Shown here: positions 7,142-15,946 of the stretch, one piece after another
How positions within the stretch are numbered: the first letter of the stretch is position 1
Layout of the letters: the number at the start of each line of letters is the position of its first letter
Translations under genes and position numbers: made by a program
Assembly (NCBI GenBank): GCA_012718855.1
Contig: JAAYBS010000029.1
Location: 1-53,351 of the forward strand
Direction of reading: 5' to 3'
Source: Syntrophomonadaceae bacterium
Lineage (GTDB): Bacteria > Bacillota > Syntrophomonadia > Syntrophomonadales > Syntrophomonadaceae
Length of the DNA: 53,351 nt
Notes under the pieces: model-generated
Told to the model about the DNA's origin: nothing
Database searches by the model: none
Seen by the model: the letters and a program-made list of their open reading frames with translations, nothing else

Positions 7142-8977
7142 ATGACTGCCAATTTTGCTTATATGAATACCAGAGATCTGGAGTTTATTATTCAGGAATG
7201 GCTTCCCAGTGAAAGAGTTTTTAATTATGAGAAATTCAGGGATTACTATTCCAAGGATGATATTCGGGCCTTTCTGGCACCAATCTTAAAAATGGCCAAA
7301 GAAGTAGTAGAACCGACCAATACTGATGGTGATCAGAATCCGGTAAGATTAGTTAATGGTAAGGTTGAGCTGCCCAGAAGCTTTGGGCCGTTATTTAAAA
7401 AACTGCAGTCAGAAGGCTGGGGTACCAGTAATATAGACCGGTCTGAAGACTCCTATGTAATGCCTCATCTGCTGAATGGAGCAGTAATGGAATTGTTATG
7501 TGCTGCCAATCCTACTTTTTATCCCTACATTTTGCTGACCAGCGGTTCAGCTGATTTGATACAAACTTTTGGTACAGAGGAACTAAAAGAAAAGTTTTTA
7601 CCCAAAATGATGGATGGTACCTGGGCCGGCACCATGTGTTTGACTGAACCCAGTGCCGGTTCTGATGTTGGAGATATTCTCTCCAAAGCTTATCCAACTG
7701 ATGAACCCGGAATTTTTAAAATCAAAGGGCAAAAAATATTTATCACCGGTGGTGATAATGACTTTACCGAAAATATTATTCATCTATATCTGGCCCGGGT
7801 TGAAGGAGCCAAAGCTGGTACCGGCGGTATTTCATTATTCGTTGTTCCCAAGTTCTGGGTCAATGCTGACGGGACTCTGTCCGATAATGATGTAATTACT
7901 ACCGGGGTAGAGCATAAACTGGGTCAGCATGGATCCTGTACTGCTGCCCTGTCCTTTGGTGAGAATGGAAGTTGCCGCGGCTGGTTGCTGGGTAAAAACC
8001 CTCTGGAAAATGAAGGTCGTGGAGAAGGTATGGCGCAAATGTTCCAAATGATGAACCTGGCCCGCATGGAAACCGGGCATATGGCCCACTGCTGTGTTGC
8101 CAATGCCTTTTATAATGTCCGTGATTATGCGCGGGATAGAATTCAGGGCAGGCCTTTTACCAATCCCCGTGGTGAAAGAATAGCCATTATTAATCATGAA
8201 GACATTCGTCGTACCCTGATTATGGGTAAAGCTCACACTGAAGCATTCCGAGCTATGATAATGAAGGCCATGTTCTTCTTTGACGTTCGTGAACATGATC
8301 CTGACCCGCAGGAGAGGGAAAAAGCCCAGCAATATCTGGATGTTATTACGCCTCTATGTAAAGCTTATCCCAGTGATGAAGGCTGGTGGCTTTGTGGTGA
8401 AGCTATCCAGGCTTATGGAGGATATGGGTATTGTGAAGAGTATCCGGTAGCCCAGATTGCCCGTGATATTAAAATATATTCCATCTGGGAAGGAACCAAC
8501 TTCATTCAATCTATGGATTTAATTGGCCGTAAGATGGGTATGGGAAGAGGAGCAGTCTTCGCCGCCTTCCTTTCCGAAGCCAGAAATTTCACCACTGAAA
8601 ACCGTTATACAACCGGATTGGAAAAAGAATTCCGTAATTTGGACCGGGCCCTGGTAAGTGCTGACAAGATGCTTACCTGTCTGGTCGACTTTAGAAATAA
8701 CAATCCCACCATGATACCAGTTTTCGGCCGACGGGTATTAACTGCCATATCTCAATTACATTGTTCACATATACTGCTGGATATGGCCTGTGTTGCTCTA
8801 CGGAGGATAAAAGAAACAGGTACAGAACATCATGATTACAATTTCTATGTAGGTAAAATCGAGGCCGCCAAATGGTATCTGCGCAATGTTACTCCCAGCA
8901 TTGAATATATTTCCCATATTATTTGTGACCGTGATACCTCTGCTCTTGATATACCTCTCGAAGCTTTTGATTATTAA
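7142..8977 (+). CDS. Acyl-CoA dehydrogenase, long form
   Basis: This is a 611-aa FAD-dependent acyl-CoA dehydrogenase (acyl-CoA to 2-enoyl-CoA). The flavin/substrate motif MCLTEPSAGSD is at 165-175. The late motif IWEGTNFIQ holds Glu450, where family members place the catalytic base. About 150 residues follow, so it belongs to the long class with an extra C-terminal helical domain rather than the roughly 380-aa short-chain class. AGGAGGAG lies just before the ATG. It is cotranscribed with thiolase and closed by a strong terminator. No electron-transfer flavoprotein gene is present here, so the acceptor is not visible. Confidence 0.93.
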   Translation: MTANFAYMNTRDLEFIIQEWLPSERVFNYEKFRDYYSKDDIRAFLAPILKMAKEVVEPTNTDGDQNPVRLVNGKVELPRSFGPLFKKLQSEGWGTSNIDRSEDSYVMPHLLNGAVMELLCAANPTFYPYILLTSGSADLIQTFGTEELKEKFLPKMMDGTWAGTMCLTEPSAGSDVGDILSKAYPTDEPGIFKIKGQKIFITGGDNDFTENIIHLYLARVEGAKAGTGGISLFVVPKFWVNADGTLSDNDVITTGVEHKLGQHGSCTAALSFGENGSCRGWLLGKNPLENEGRGEGMAQMFQMMNLARMETGHMAHCCVANAFYNVRDYARDRIQGRPFTNPRGERIAIINHEDIRRTLIMGKAHTEAFRAMIMKAMFFFDVREHDPDPQEREKAQQYLDVITPLCKAYPSDEGWWLCGEAIQAYGGYGYCEEYPVAQIARDIKIYSIWEGTNFIQSMDLIGRKMGMGRGAVFAAFLSEARNFTTENRYTTGLEKEFRNLDRALVSADKMLTCLVDFRNNNPTMIPVFGRRVLTAISQLHCSHILLDMACVALRRIKETGTEHHDYNFYVGKIEAAKWYLRNVTPSIEYISHIICDRDTSALDIPLEAFDY

Positions 8978-8992
8978 AATTTAATTACATGT

Positions 8993-9030
8993 AACGAGGC
9001 AGGAGTTCAAAACTCCTGCCTCGTTTTATT
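8993..9030 (+). terminator. Rho-independent terminator of the thiolase/acyl-CoA dehydrogenase operon
   Basis: A 15-bp perfect stem (8993-9007 with 9011-9025) with a 3-nt loop is followed by TTTTATT. Confidence 0.95.
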
Positions 9031-9038
9031 ATTAAAAC

Positions 9039-9075
9039 CGTCAGGTTCATTCAGTTAAAAATCAGGAAAGTCAGT
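9039..9075. repeat. Decamer-phased CTGAC/GTCAG repeat cluster, copy 1
   Basis: TCAG occurs at 9041, 9051, 9062 and 9071, close to a 10-bp spacing, in AT-rich intergenic DNA. It begins AAAACCGTCAG, as does the cluster near 37426. See the copies near 29411 and 37213-37470. Confidence 0.55.
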
Positions 9076-9131
9076 TTCAAGATTTAATACTAAACTCAAT
9101 AAAATATTTAAACTCGCAGCCGACTTCCTAT

Positions 9132-10481
9132 TTAAATCCGGTTAGTGCGACGCCAGATATTCATGCGGTTTGCTTCCTGAATTAATTGGTCACGAAATTG
9201 TGGATGAGCTATTTCTATTAACATTTCAGCCCTTTCCCAGGTGGGTTTACCTTTGAGCCGGGCTTTACCATATTCAGTTACGATAAAATCAACTGCTGTA
9301 CGCGGTGTGGTAACGATACTGCCCGGAGTCAATATAGGAGCTATACGGGAATGTATCTCCCCATTGCGGTCTTTATAGGTACTGCTCAAACACAAGAAGC
9401 TTTTGCCGCCCCTTGAATACCAGGCACCGGTTATAAAATCCAATTGACCACCTGTTCCTGATATATGGCGAGTACCCGCGCTTTCTGAACATATCTGGCT
9501 AAATAAATCTACCTGAACTATATTGTTGATTGCCACCACGCGATCATTCATGGCGATTACTTTGGGATTATTGGTATATCGGCCACAATGACTGGCCATT
9601 AAAGGATTTTGATGCATAAAATCATAGGTCTTACGGGTTCCTAAAACAAAGGAAAAGGCAATTTTCCCCCTATCAGTAGTCTTATACTTCCCGGTTGCTA
9701 CTCCTTCCTGAAATAAGCGAGTCATTGAATCGGTATACATCTCGGTATGAATCCCCAGGTCTTTTAAACCTGCCTCACATAATAGTTCTCCCAATAGGTT
9801 AGGTAATGCTCCTATTCCTAATTGCAGACAGGAACGATCACCAATTTCCTCCAAAATGAGCCTGGCCATCTTTTGATCTATTTCCGTTGGTTGTTTGGCG
9901 GGCGGAAGCTCAAATAAAGGTGTATTGTTGCCTTCAATAATATAATCAACCATGGAAATATGCACTGAATCCTCAGAACCTCCTGGTATACGGGGAATGT
10001 TCTCGTTAACTTCCAGAATAACCTTGGTTGCCTTCAGGCAACCTTCAAAACTATATGTATTAGCCGGACCAAAGGAGAAAAAACCATATTGATCCATAGG
10101 GCTGACCTGTTGAACATAATAATCAATTCGAAAAGTTTCATTGGAAATAACGTCCTGCAACTGGCTGAATTGAATAGGCATATAGAACATATTACCCTGA
10201 TCATGCAACCTTCTGTCCTGAACACCAAAAAACCAATTGTTACAGGTGAATTTTTCCGGTCCCTGTAGAGGTGTTTGCATTATTGGTTCAGCCATGGTGC
10301 CGCAACAAAATATTTGAACATCATTAATTTCCTGACCTCGTTTAGCTAATTCGTTATCAAATTCGACTGGCCGACCTAAAAAAGTCGCATAGAGTAAAAC
10401 ATCACCTGATTGAATCAATTTTGCCGCCTGCTCAGCATTAATAAGCTTGTCCCGGTATTGAGAATTAAAATCTTTATTCAA
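9132..10481 (-). CDS. Acetyl-CoA hydrolase/CoA-transferase family protein
   Basis: This 449-aa protein belongs to the family of 4-hydroxybutyrate CoA-transferase and butyryl-CoA:acetate CoA-transferase (ACH1/Cat1 fold). Glu247 in GIHTEM matches the catalytic glutamate that forms the glutamyl-CoA thioester. LQLGIGALPN (219-228) and SGTGGQLDF (about 344) form the CoA-binding loops. In a fatty-acid oxidiser it could activate butyrate with acetyl-CoA, but the exact acyl donor cannot be read. The start is TTG 10481, with AGGGGGG about 8 nt upstream. It is convergent with the acyl-CoA dehydrogenase operon and probably monocistronic. Confidence 0.9.
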   Translation of the reverse strand: MNKDFNSQYRDKLINAEQAAKLIQSGDVLLYATFLGRPVEFDNELAKRGQEINDVQIFCCGTMAEPIMQTPLQGPEKFTCNNWFFGVQDRRLHDQGNMFYMPIQFSQLQDVISNETFRIDYYVQQVSPMDQYGFFSFGPANTYSFEGCLKATKVILEVNENIPRIPGGSEDSVHISMVDYIIEGNNTPLFELPPAKQPTEIDQKMARLILEEIGDRSCLQLGIGALPNLLGELLCEAGLKDLGIHTEMYTDSMTRLFQEGVATGKYKTTDRGKIAFSFVLGTRKTYDFMHQNPLMASHCGRYTNNPKVIAMNDRVVAINNIVQVDLFSQICSESAGTRHISGTGGQLDFITGAWYSRGGKSFLCLSSTYKDRNGEIHSRIAPILTPGSIVTTPRTAVDFIVTEYGKARLKGKPTWERAEMLIEIAHPQFRDQLIQEANRMNIWRRTNRI

Positions 10482-10612
10482 AATATAATCCCCCCTATTA
10501 AGAAAATCTTAAACCACATACATTATACCTGTAAATAATCCTAAATATTTCTAAATATTAATTTAGTTTATTATTCATAAAAAAGATTGTCGAAATAGAT
10601 TTAATAAAAGAA

Positions 10613-10644
10613 ATAGGGGTATGCAAAAATAACATACCCCTTTT
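10613..10644 (-). terminator. Rho-independent terminator of the HU gene
   Basis: AGGGGTATG (10615-10623) pairs with CATACCCCT (10633-10641) around a 9-nt loop. On the minus strand ATTTCTTTTATT follows. Confidence 0.8.
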
Positions 10645-10667
10645 ACCAAGTCAAATAGTTTCAAAGA

Positions 10668-10997
10668 CTATTTTTTCTTAGCAGCCTTTGCAGGCTTAGC
10701 CGGCTTCTTTGCAGCCTTTTTGTCAGCTGCTACTGCTTCCTTCAAGGATTTTCCAGGCTTAAATGCAGGGACTCTGGTGGCAGGAACATTAATTTCTTTG
10801 CCAGTTGCCGGGCTGATAACTTTTCTTTCTTTCCGGTCACGCACCTCAAAACTTCCAAAACCGATGATCTGTACTTTGTCTCCCTTGGCAAGAGCCTGCT
10901 GAATTGTCTCTACCATGGCATCTAGAGTCTTGGCAGCATCCTTTTGAGTAATCTCAGCCTTCTCCGCTAACGCTTTGACAAGTTCCGATTTGTTCAC
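10668..10997 (-). CDS. hup: HU-family DNA-binding protein with a Lys/Ala/Pro-rich tail
   Basis: This 109-aa nucleoid protein bends and compacts DNA as a dimer. Residues 1-89 are a normal HU fold: NKSELVKALAEKA at the start, the GFGSFEV strand, and the DNA-binding arm around ATGKEINVPATRVPAFKPG. Residues 90-109 are an extra tail rich in Lys, Ala and Pro (KKAAKKPAKPAKAAKKK), like histone H1 or actinobacterial HupB tails. The start is GTG 10997, with GGGAGG 8 nt upstream. The longer ORF from 11018 would place that Shine-Dalgarno inside the coding region and give an atypical N-terminus. Confidence 0.94.
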   Translation of the reverse strand: MNKSELVKALAEKAEITQKDAAKTLDAMVETIQQALAKGDKVQIIGFGSFEVRDRKERKVISPATGKEINVPATRVPAFKPGKSLKEAVAADKKAAKKPAKPAKAAKKK

Positions 10998-11212
10998 TAC
11001 ATAGTCCTCCCTTTGCATTAAAATATTAGAAACACTATTTTACATTCCCCAAAAAATCGGCAAATCCTGCTATAAACCTAAAATTTTTATAATTTTTTTA
11101 AATTTATTATTTTTTTGACCGGATGTTGATAGTTTACCAAGTTAATCCGCAAATTATTCATATAATCCCACCGTTAAGGGGCTTACCATATTATGTAATT
11201 TATGCAACAAAT

Positions 11213-12238
11213 TTAATCAATAATTTCTATAATTTGAATATTGCGTTCCAATAACAGATTGTAAAATTTATCTTGTACTCTTACTATTGGCCTGGTAGGT
11301 TGAGCAGGGTCAACAAAGATAACCACGCCAACTTCATTATTTGATAATAGAACTTCATTACCAATATAAAAATTAGCGATTTTATCATAAAATACTTTAG
11401 TAATGCGGGGATCAAGTCTTCCAAAAGACTCCTGCCACAAAATTTCTGCTGCTACATAGGGGGAAGAACGAGTTGAATAGCTGCGGGTGGAAGTAATCGC
11501 ATCATAAACATCTGCCACTGCTACAACTGCAGCATGGAAATGGGCATTATAGCCCTTGTTTCCCATTGGATAACCTGAACCATCTGCTCTTTCATGATGT
11601 AAAAGTATGGCATTGGCAATATCATAATTAACCTCAGGATTCTCAATTGCCAGTTGATAGCCAATTTTAGGATGTTTTTTTATCTCATTGAATTCATCTT
11701 CTGTTAGTTTGCCGGGCTTGTTTAAAATTTCGTCTTTAATAAATACTTTACCCAGGTCATGTAGCAAGCCAGCCGTACCTAATTCCTTAATAGTTTTTTC
11801 ATCGCATTTTAACCAGCGGCCGATCAATATACTTAACATAGCTACATTTACAGAATGTGTAAATAGATAATCATCCTTATCTTTCATAAGCCGCATCTGA
11901 CGAAACAAATCATTTTCATCAAAGACCTGATTAAACAATATATCGGTAGTCTGAACAATTTCCTCCATTTCAAGAGGTTTACCCAATTTGGCTTCCAACA
12001 TAAATGATCTGACTACATGCAGGGAATGCTGATATACTTCCGGGAAAGGTTTTTCAGAGCGGGGGCGTGCAGTAGTTTCATTAATATATACTTCTGAAAT
12101 ATTTCGGGCAGCAAGGCTATTAAGATGCTCATCGGTAACTACTGTACCCCGGGGTAGTAATAGCTGAGAATCATAACTATATAAATCTTTTCCCAATTTG
12201 GCACCCGGTTTCAAATTGCTAACCTTTATTTTTAACAT
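11213..12238 (-). CDS. HD-GYP domain protein, probable cyclic-di-GMP phosphodiesterase
   Basis: This 341-aa protein has an N-terminal domain (about 1-110) without recognisable catalytic residues and an HD-GYP domain (about 115-300). The metal ligands and signature are intact: His128, HD at 160-161, HHE from 214, and GYP at 222-224. This suggests hydrolysis of cyclic di-GMP or a related dinucleotide. There is no transmembrane segment or receiver domain, so the input signal is unknown. AGAGGGG lies 7 nt before the ATG. It stands between hup and the Nif3/TrmK pair with gaps on both sides, so it is likely monocistronic. Confidence 0.9.
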   Translation of the reverse strand: MLKIKVSNLKPGAKLGKDLYSYDSQLLLPRGTVVTDEHLNSLAARNISEVYINETTARPRSEKPFPEVYQHSLHVVRSFMLEAKLGKPLEMEEIVQTTDILFNQVFDENDLFRQMRLMKDKDDYLFTHSVNVAMLSILIGRWLKCDEKTIKELGTAGLLHDLGKVFIKDEILNKPGKLTEDEFNEIKKHPKIGYQLAIENPEVNYDIANAILLHHERADGSGYPMGNKGYNAHFHAAVVAVADVYDAITSTRSYSTRSSPYVAAEILWQESFGRLDPRITKVFYDKIANFYIGNEVLLSNNEVGVVIFVDPAQPTRPIVRVQDKFYNLLLERNIQIIEIID

Positions 12239-12321
12239 CTACATTCCCCTCTGTTACTATATTACCCCTTTTATTCTACACCAAATATTGGTTTCCCTGC
12301 TTTAATCCCAAAAAATGTCGT

Positions 12322-13437
12322 TTATATAGTTTTTATGGTTGGCGAAATAAACAGGCTGTCAACCATTATCTCGTTTCCCTGCCGTTTACATTCCTGGCGT
12401 AATAATTCCGTCAGATGAGTAATAATGAATTCTTCAGTTTCCTGGTGTCCGGCATCAATTATTCCAATCCCTATTTCTTCAGCATCCCGGGCTTCATGAT
12501 ACTTAACATCTCCGGTAATCAGGCAATCAATTTTCTGACGAGCTGCCGCTGGTATCATACTGGCTCCGGATCCACTGACAACTGCCACATTTTTAATCTT
12601 TTTCTCCGGATTACCGATTATTCTTATTGATGAAATATCCATTCTGTTTTTCACCTGTTCTGCCAGGGCTTGTATAGTCAACTCAGGGTTTAAAACGCCT
12701 TTACGCCCAAAACTGTATATTTTGCCTCCATTTTTAAGCTGTAATAAATCATAGGCTACCTCTTCATACGGATGTGAAGCATGCATGGCCTCCAATACCT
12801 TATTCAAATCCCGCTCCAGACATACGGTTTCCAGCCGAATTTCTTCAACCTGTTCCAATTGCCCCACTTTACCCAAAAAAGGATTTGTACCTGCCCCGGG
12901 CTTAAAGCTGCCTGTACCCGGGGATTGAAAACTGCATTCGGAATAATCTCCGGTTTGTCCAGCTCCGGCTGTATGAATAGCTTGTCTGACCTGTTCAACG
13001 TGAGTTAAGGGAACAAACACCGCCAGTTTATACAGCGATTCAACTTCGTCATTATTTAAAGGCATAATTTCCTGTAACCCTATTTTTTCAGCCAATAATT
13101 GGTTAATACCCCGCTCAGCCATATCCAGATTAGTATGGGCTGCATACAGACTGATATCGTTTTTTATTAATTTAGCAATCAGATTGCCGGGAAAACGGTC
13201 AATATTAATATTTTTCAGGGCTTTAAAAAATAGCGGGTGGTGAGTAATAATCAGATTGTATTTTCCGGCTATTGCTGCCTGAACTACTTCGGAGGTCAAA
13301 TCCAGGGCTACCAGGATCTTATTTACCGGTTGTTGCGCAGAGCCTAATTGTAAACCAACATTATCCCATTCCTGAGCCAGGAAAAGAGGAAAATTTCGCT
13401 CCATAATGGCAATTATATCTCCTACTTTAACCTTCAT
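12322..13437 (-). CDS. Nif3-like dinuclear metal centre protein (YqfO type)
   Basis: This 371-aa protein belongs to the Nif3/DUF34 family, annotated in some members as GTP cyclohydrolase I type 2. The N- and C-terminal Nif3 parts carry conserved metal-site histidines and acids (ITHHPLFF, AHTNLDMA, SGSGAS, DVKYHEA, DAGHQETE). A central insert of the PII-like/CutA-like YqfO type (about 125-250) separates them. The start is ATG 13437, with GGAGG 9 nt upstream. It overlaps the trmK stop by 11 bp, so the two are coupled. The physiological role of the family is still unclear. Confidence 0.92.
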   Translation of the reverse strand: MKVKVGDIIAIMERNFPLFLAQEWDNVGLQLGSAQQPVNKILVALDLTSEVVQAAIAGKYNLIITHHPLFFKALKNINIDRFPGNLIAKLIKNDISLYAAHTNLDMAERGINQLLAEKIGLQEIMPLNNDEVESLYKLAVFVPLTHVEQVRQAIHTAGAGQTGDYSECSFQSPGTGSFKPGAGTNPFLGKVGQLEQVEEIRLETVCLERDLNKVLEAMHASHPYEEVAYDLLQLKNGGKIYSFGRKGVLNPELTIQALAEQVKNRMDISSIRIIGNPEKKIKNVAVVSGSGASMIPAAARQKIDCLITGDVKYHEARDAEEIGIGIIDAGHQETEEFIITHLTELLRQECKRQGNEIMVDSLFISPTIKTI

Positions 13438-14110
13438 ATAATATCGCCTCCAAACTTGCAATTTTTTGTTCTGTTTCTGCCAGCAACTCATTATATTGCT
13501 TGGATTTTTGCAAACTATCTCTTAATTGACAGTATTTATTAAGATGGTATAACAAATAACTTTTATACTGGCTGCTTTGTTGCAATATAATTGGACCTAA
13601 TTCCATCTCCAACGGTGATAAGCTATATGTCTCAGTTCCAGGCACTGCCAGTATTACTACAAAATAGCGTCTATTTTCACGGATTATAACCTCATTCACA
13701 ATTGGCCATCCCTGCCGGCATAAAGCTTCCCGTAAAACTGCCGGACGGCTCATCGGTTGAAGTACAAAACGCTTAAAACTGGCAGCCTTCTGCCAATCAT
13801 TGGCCAGGATATAAGTTATAGTATCTCCCCCCAGACCGGCAATAACTACATTAGCTACTTCCCCCGGGTTCAGCGCCTGCAAACCATCACCCCTGCGAAC
13901 CTCAATCTTATCTGCTTGTAAACTGATACCTGCCGATTGATGTGCTCTGGCAAATGGCGCTTCACCTAATTCGGTTGCTATTACCCGCGGAACCATACCC
14001 GTTTCTACTAAATATCTGGCTAATCGGGCATGATCAGAACCAATATCAGCAGTCGGCTGATCCTTTTCTATGAGGTTGGCAATGGTTTTTAACCGTACGC
14101 TTTGATTCAT
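13427..14110 (-). CDS. trmK: tRNA (adenine-22-N1)-methyltransferase
   Basis: This 227-aa SAM-dependent methyltransferase makes m1A22 in tRNA. The SAM motif ADIGSDHARLARYL is near residue 20, ATELGEAPFARA near 40, and the catalytic region VIAGLGGDTI near 88. FVLQPMSRPAVLREAL and NRRYFVVILA are typical of TrmK. The neighbouring Nif3/YqfO gene overlaps it, a pairing common across Firmicutes. Confidence 0.93.
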   Translation of the reverse strand: MNQSVRLKTIANLIEKDQPTADIGSDHARLARYLVETGMVPRVIATELGEAPFARAHQSAGISLQADKIEVRRGDGLQALNPGEVANVVIAGLGGDTITYILANDWQKAASFKRFVLQPMSRPAVLREALCRQGWPIVNEVIIRENRRYFVVILAVPGTETYSLSPLEMELGPIILQQSSQYKSYLLYHLNKYCQLRDSLQKSKQYNELLAETEQKIASLEAILYEG

Positions 14111-14197
14111 TTTTTTAATTACTCTTTCCTTGATTCATTTTAATCATAACCGTGATATTTACATAGGGCAAATTTTCCTTAAGAGGCTTAAACCATA

Positions 14198-14232
14198 CAA
14201 AAAGCCCGACACCTTATATAAAGTATCGGGCT
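14198..14232 (-). terminator. Rho-independent terminator of the trpB-like gene
   Basis: AGCCCGA and TCGGGCT (14203-14209, 14226-14232) form the base of a stem continued by AT pairs. On the minus strand the stem ends in GGGCTTTTTG. Confidence 0.88.
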
Positions 14233-14258
14233 GATATTAATTAATTATAAAAAATCGG

Positions 14259-15620
14259 TTAGATACGGGGCAGATCTTTTAAACTCTCCTGCAGCTCTTT
14301 ATCTGAAAACTCCACATCTTCAGTATCTCCTGACAGATAACGATCATAGGAATATAAATCCAACTGTCCATGACCGCTGAGATTAAACAGGATAGTTTTT
14401 TTAACCCCTTCCTGCTTAGCCTTTAAAGCTTCATCAATTGCTACCCTGATAGCATGAGCAGACTCAGGCGCCGGAACTATACTTTCGGTCCGGGCAAATA
14501 ATACTGCTGCTTCAAAAGTCGGGTTCTGTTTAACAGCTACCGCCTCTAAAAGACCATCATGATAAAGCTGACTTACCAGAGGTGATTCCCCATGATAACG
14601 CAACCCGCCGGCATGAATACCGGAGGGGGTAAAACCATGCCCCAGGGTATACATTTTCATTATAGGGGTATATCCGGATGAGTCACCATAGTCATAAGCA
14701 AATACCCCCTTGGTCATAGTCGGACAGGCGGCTGGTTCAACTCCAATAAGGCGGATATTTTTCCCGGCTAATTTATCAGGAATAAAAGGAAAGGCAATTC
14801 CGGCAAAATTACTTCCGCCACCGCAACAACCAATAATTATATCCGGATAATCATCGGCCATTTCCATCTGCATACGGGCTTCCTGACCAATAACACTTTG
14901 GTGCAGACAAACATGATTCAGCACACTGCCTAACGAATAATTGGTATCATCCCGTTTCAGGGCATCTTCAACTGCTTCACTGATAGCAATAGCCAGTGTA
15001 CCCGGTGTATCAGGATTCTTTTCCAGTTCTTTGCGGCCACTTTCGGTTAAAGTACTGGGACTGGCCACACAGGTCCCTCCATAAAGCTCCATTATGGAGC
15101 GACGATAAGGTTTTTGGGTAAAACTGACTTTAACCATATATATCATGGCTTCAATACCGAAATGTTTACAGGCTAGTGACAAGGCTGTTCCCCACTGACC
15201 TGCTCCCGTTTCAGTAGTAATGCGTTTTATTCCCTGCTGCTTGTTAAAGAAAACCTGCGGTAATGAAGAGTTTAATTTATGACTGCCCACCGGACTGACT
15301 CCCTCATATTTATAATAAATATGACAATCGGTTCCGATAGCTTTTTCCAAATTCCTGGCGCGGAATAACGGAGAAGGTCGGTACTGTTTGTACAGTTGCC
15401 TTACTGGTTCCGGTATTTCAATATAACGCTCGGTTGATACTTCCTGCATGATTAATTCCCGTGCAAAAATAGGCTCCAGATCAGATGGCGCTAAAGGTTC
15501 ATGAGTCTTGGGATTTAAACCTGGTTCCAGGGGATTGGGCATATCAGCCTGAACATTGTACCAGAATTTGGGGATTTTATCCTCGGGTAAAATGAATTTG
15601 GTGAGCTCTTCTCTACTCAT
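14259..15620 (-). CDS. Tryptophan synthase beta-like protein (TrpB2 type)
   Basis: This 453-aa PLP enzyme condenses indole with serine. Lys in GSHKLNSSL is the Schiff-base residue and GCCGGGSN the phosphate-binding loop. It is longer at the N-terminus than TrpB1 (about 400 aa) and has the TrpB2 features SPVGSHKLN and TGAGQWGTALS. No trpA or other trp gene is in the window, so it may salvage indole alone. GAGGAGAG precedes the ATG. A terminator closes it and the riboswitch promoter runs divergently, so it is a single-gene unit. Confidence 0.93.
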   Translation of the reverse strand: MSREELTKFILPEDKIPKFWYNVQADMPNPLEPGLNPKTHEPLAPSDLEPIFARELIMQEVSTERYIEIPEPVRQLYKQYRPSPLFRARNLEKAIGTDCHIYYKYEGVSPVGSHKLNSSLPQVFFNKQQGIKRITTETGAGQWGTALSLACKHFGIEAMIYMVKVSFTQKPYRRSIMELYGGTCVASPSTLTESGRKELEKNPDTPGTLAIAISEAVEDALKRDDTNYSLGSVLNHVCLHQSVIGQEARMQMEMADDYPDIIIGCCGGGSNFAGIAFPFIPDKLAGKNIRLIGVEPAACPTMTKGVFAYDYGDSSGYTPIMKMYTLGHGFTPSGIHAGGLRYHGESPLVSQLYHDGLLEAVAVKQNPTFEAAVLFARTESIVPAPESAHAIRVAIDEALKAKQEGVKKTILFNLSGHGQLDLYSYDRYLSGDTEDVEFSDKELQESLKDLPRI

Positions 15621-15743
15621 CTCGACTAATCTCTCCTCTCTTTATTTAAAGAATTCTATTTATTTTAACACAGCTATCGGCCTTACACAACCAGCAATCC
15701 AGCCGTGTTGTCTCTTTAAAAACATTCGCATCACATTATCCGG

Positions 15744-15772
15744 TTGACCGATATAATCCGGATAGCTATAAT
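15744..15772 (+). promoter_or_regulatory. Sigma-A promoter of the thiamine transport operon
   Basis: TTGACC (15744-15749) and TATAAT (15767-15772) are separated by 17 nt, a near-perfect vegetative promoter. Transcription would start near 15779, just before the riboswitch. Confidence 0.88.
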
Positions 15773-15783
15773 GGATTAACGAG

Positions 15784-15872
15784 ACAAAGGGGAGCTGAAC
15801 TAATTCGGCTGAGAGTGGACTGGTTGGTCCTGACCCTAAACCTGATCTGGGTAATGCCAGCGTAGGGATCAA
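15784..15872 (+). promoter_or_regulatory. TPP (THI element) riboswitch aptamer
   Basis: The aptamer is recognised by the THI-box blocks GGGGAGC, GGCTGAGAG, GACCCT, ACCTGATCTGGGTAATGCCA and GCGTAGGGA in canonical order. It binds thiamine pyrophosphate. The bases ACAAA at 15784 and TTTTGT at 15875-15880 can extend helix P1. It stands before a thiamine-binding protein and ABC transporter, which fits repression of thiamine uptake when TPP is plentiful. Confidence 0.97.
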
Positions 15873-15885
15873 TATTTTGTGATTC

Positions 15886-15927
15886 AATACGACTGTATAC
15901 CCGTTATGCAGTCGTATTAATTTTTTA
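15886..15927 (+). terminator. Expression-platform terminator of the TPP riboswitch
   Basis: A 14-bp stem (AATACGACTG pairing with CAGTCGTATT, extended by four inner pairs) with loop CCCGT is followed by AATTTTTTAATTT. Its position 14 nt after the aptamer indicates control by transcription attenuation. Confidence 0.92.
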
Positions 15928-15946
15928 ATTTAAGGAGGTGGATATA

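Noticed and set aside
9039-9075. CRISPR array
   Set aside because: The repeat unit is 5 bp with 5-bp spacers and only four copies, far outside CRISPR dimensions; no cas genes.
10587-10595. Spo0A box TTGTCGAAA before the CoA-transferase
   Set aside because: A 7-base core is expected by chance several times in 53 kb, and no sporulation context supports it.
15660-15887. Minus-strand frame over the riboswitch
   Set aside because: It runs across the TPP aptamer and promoter, which explain the sequence better.
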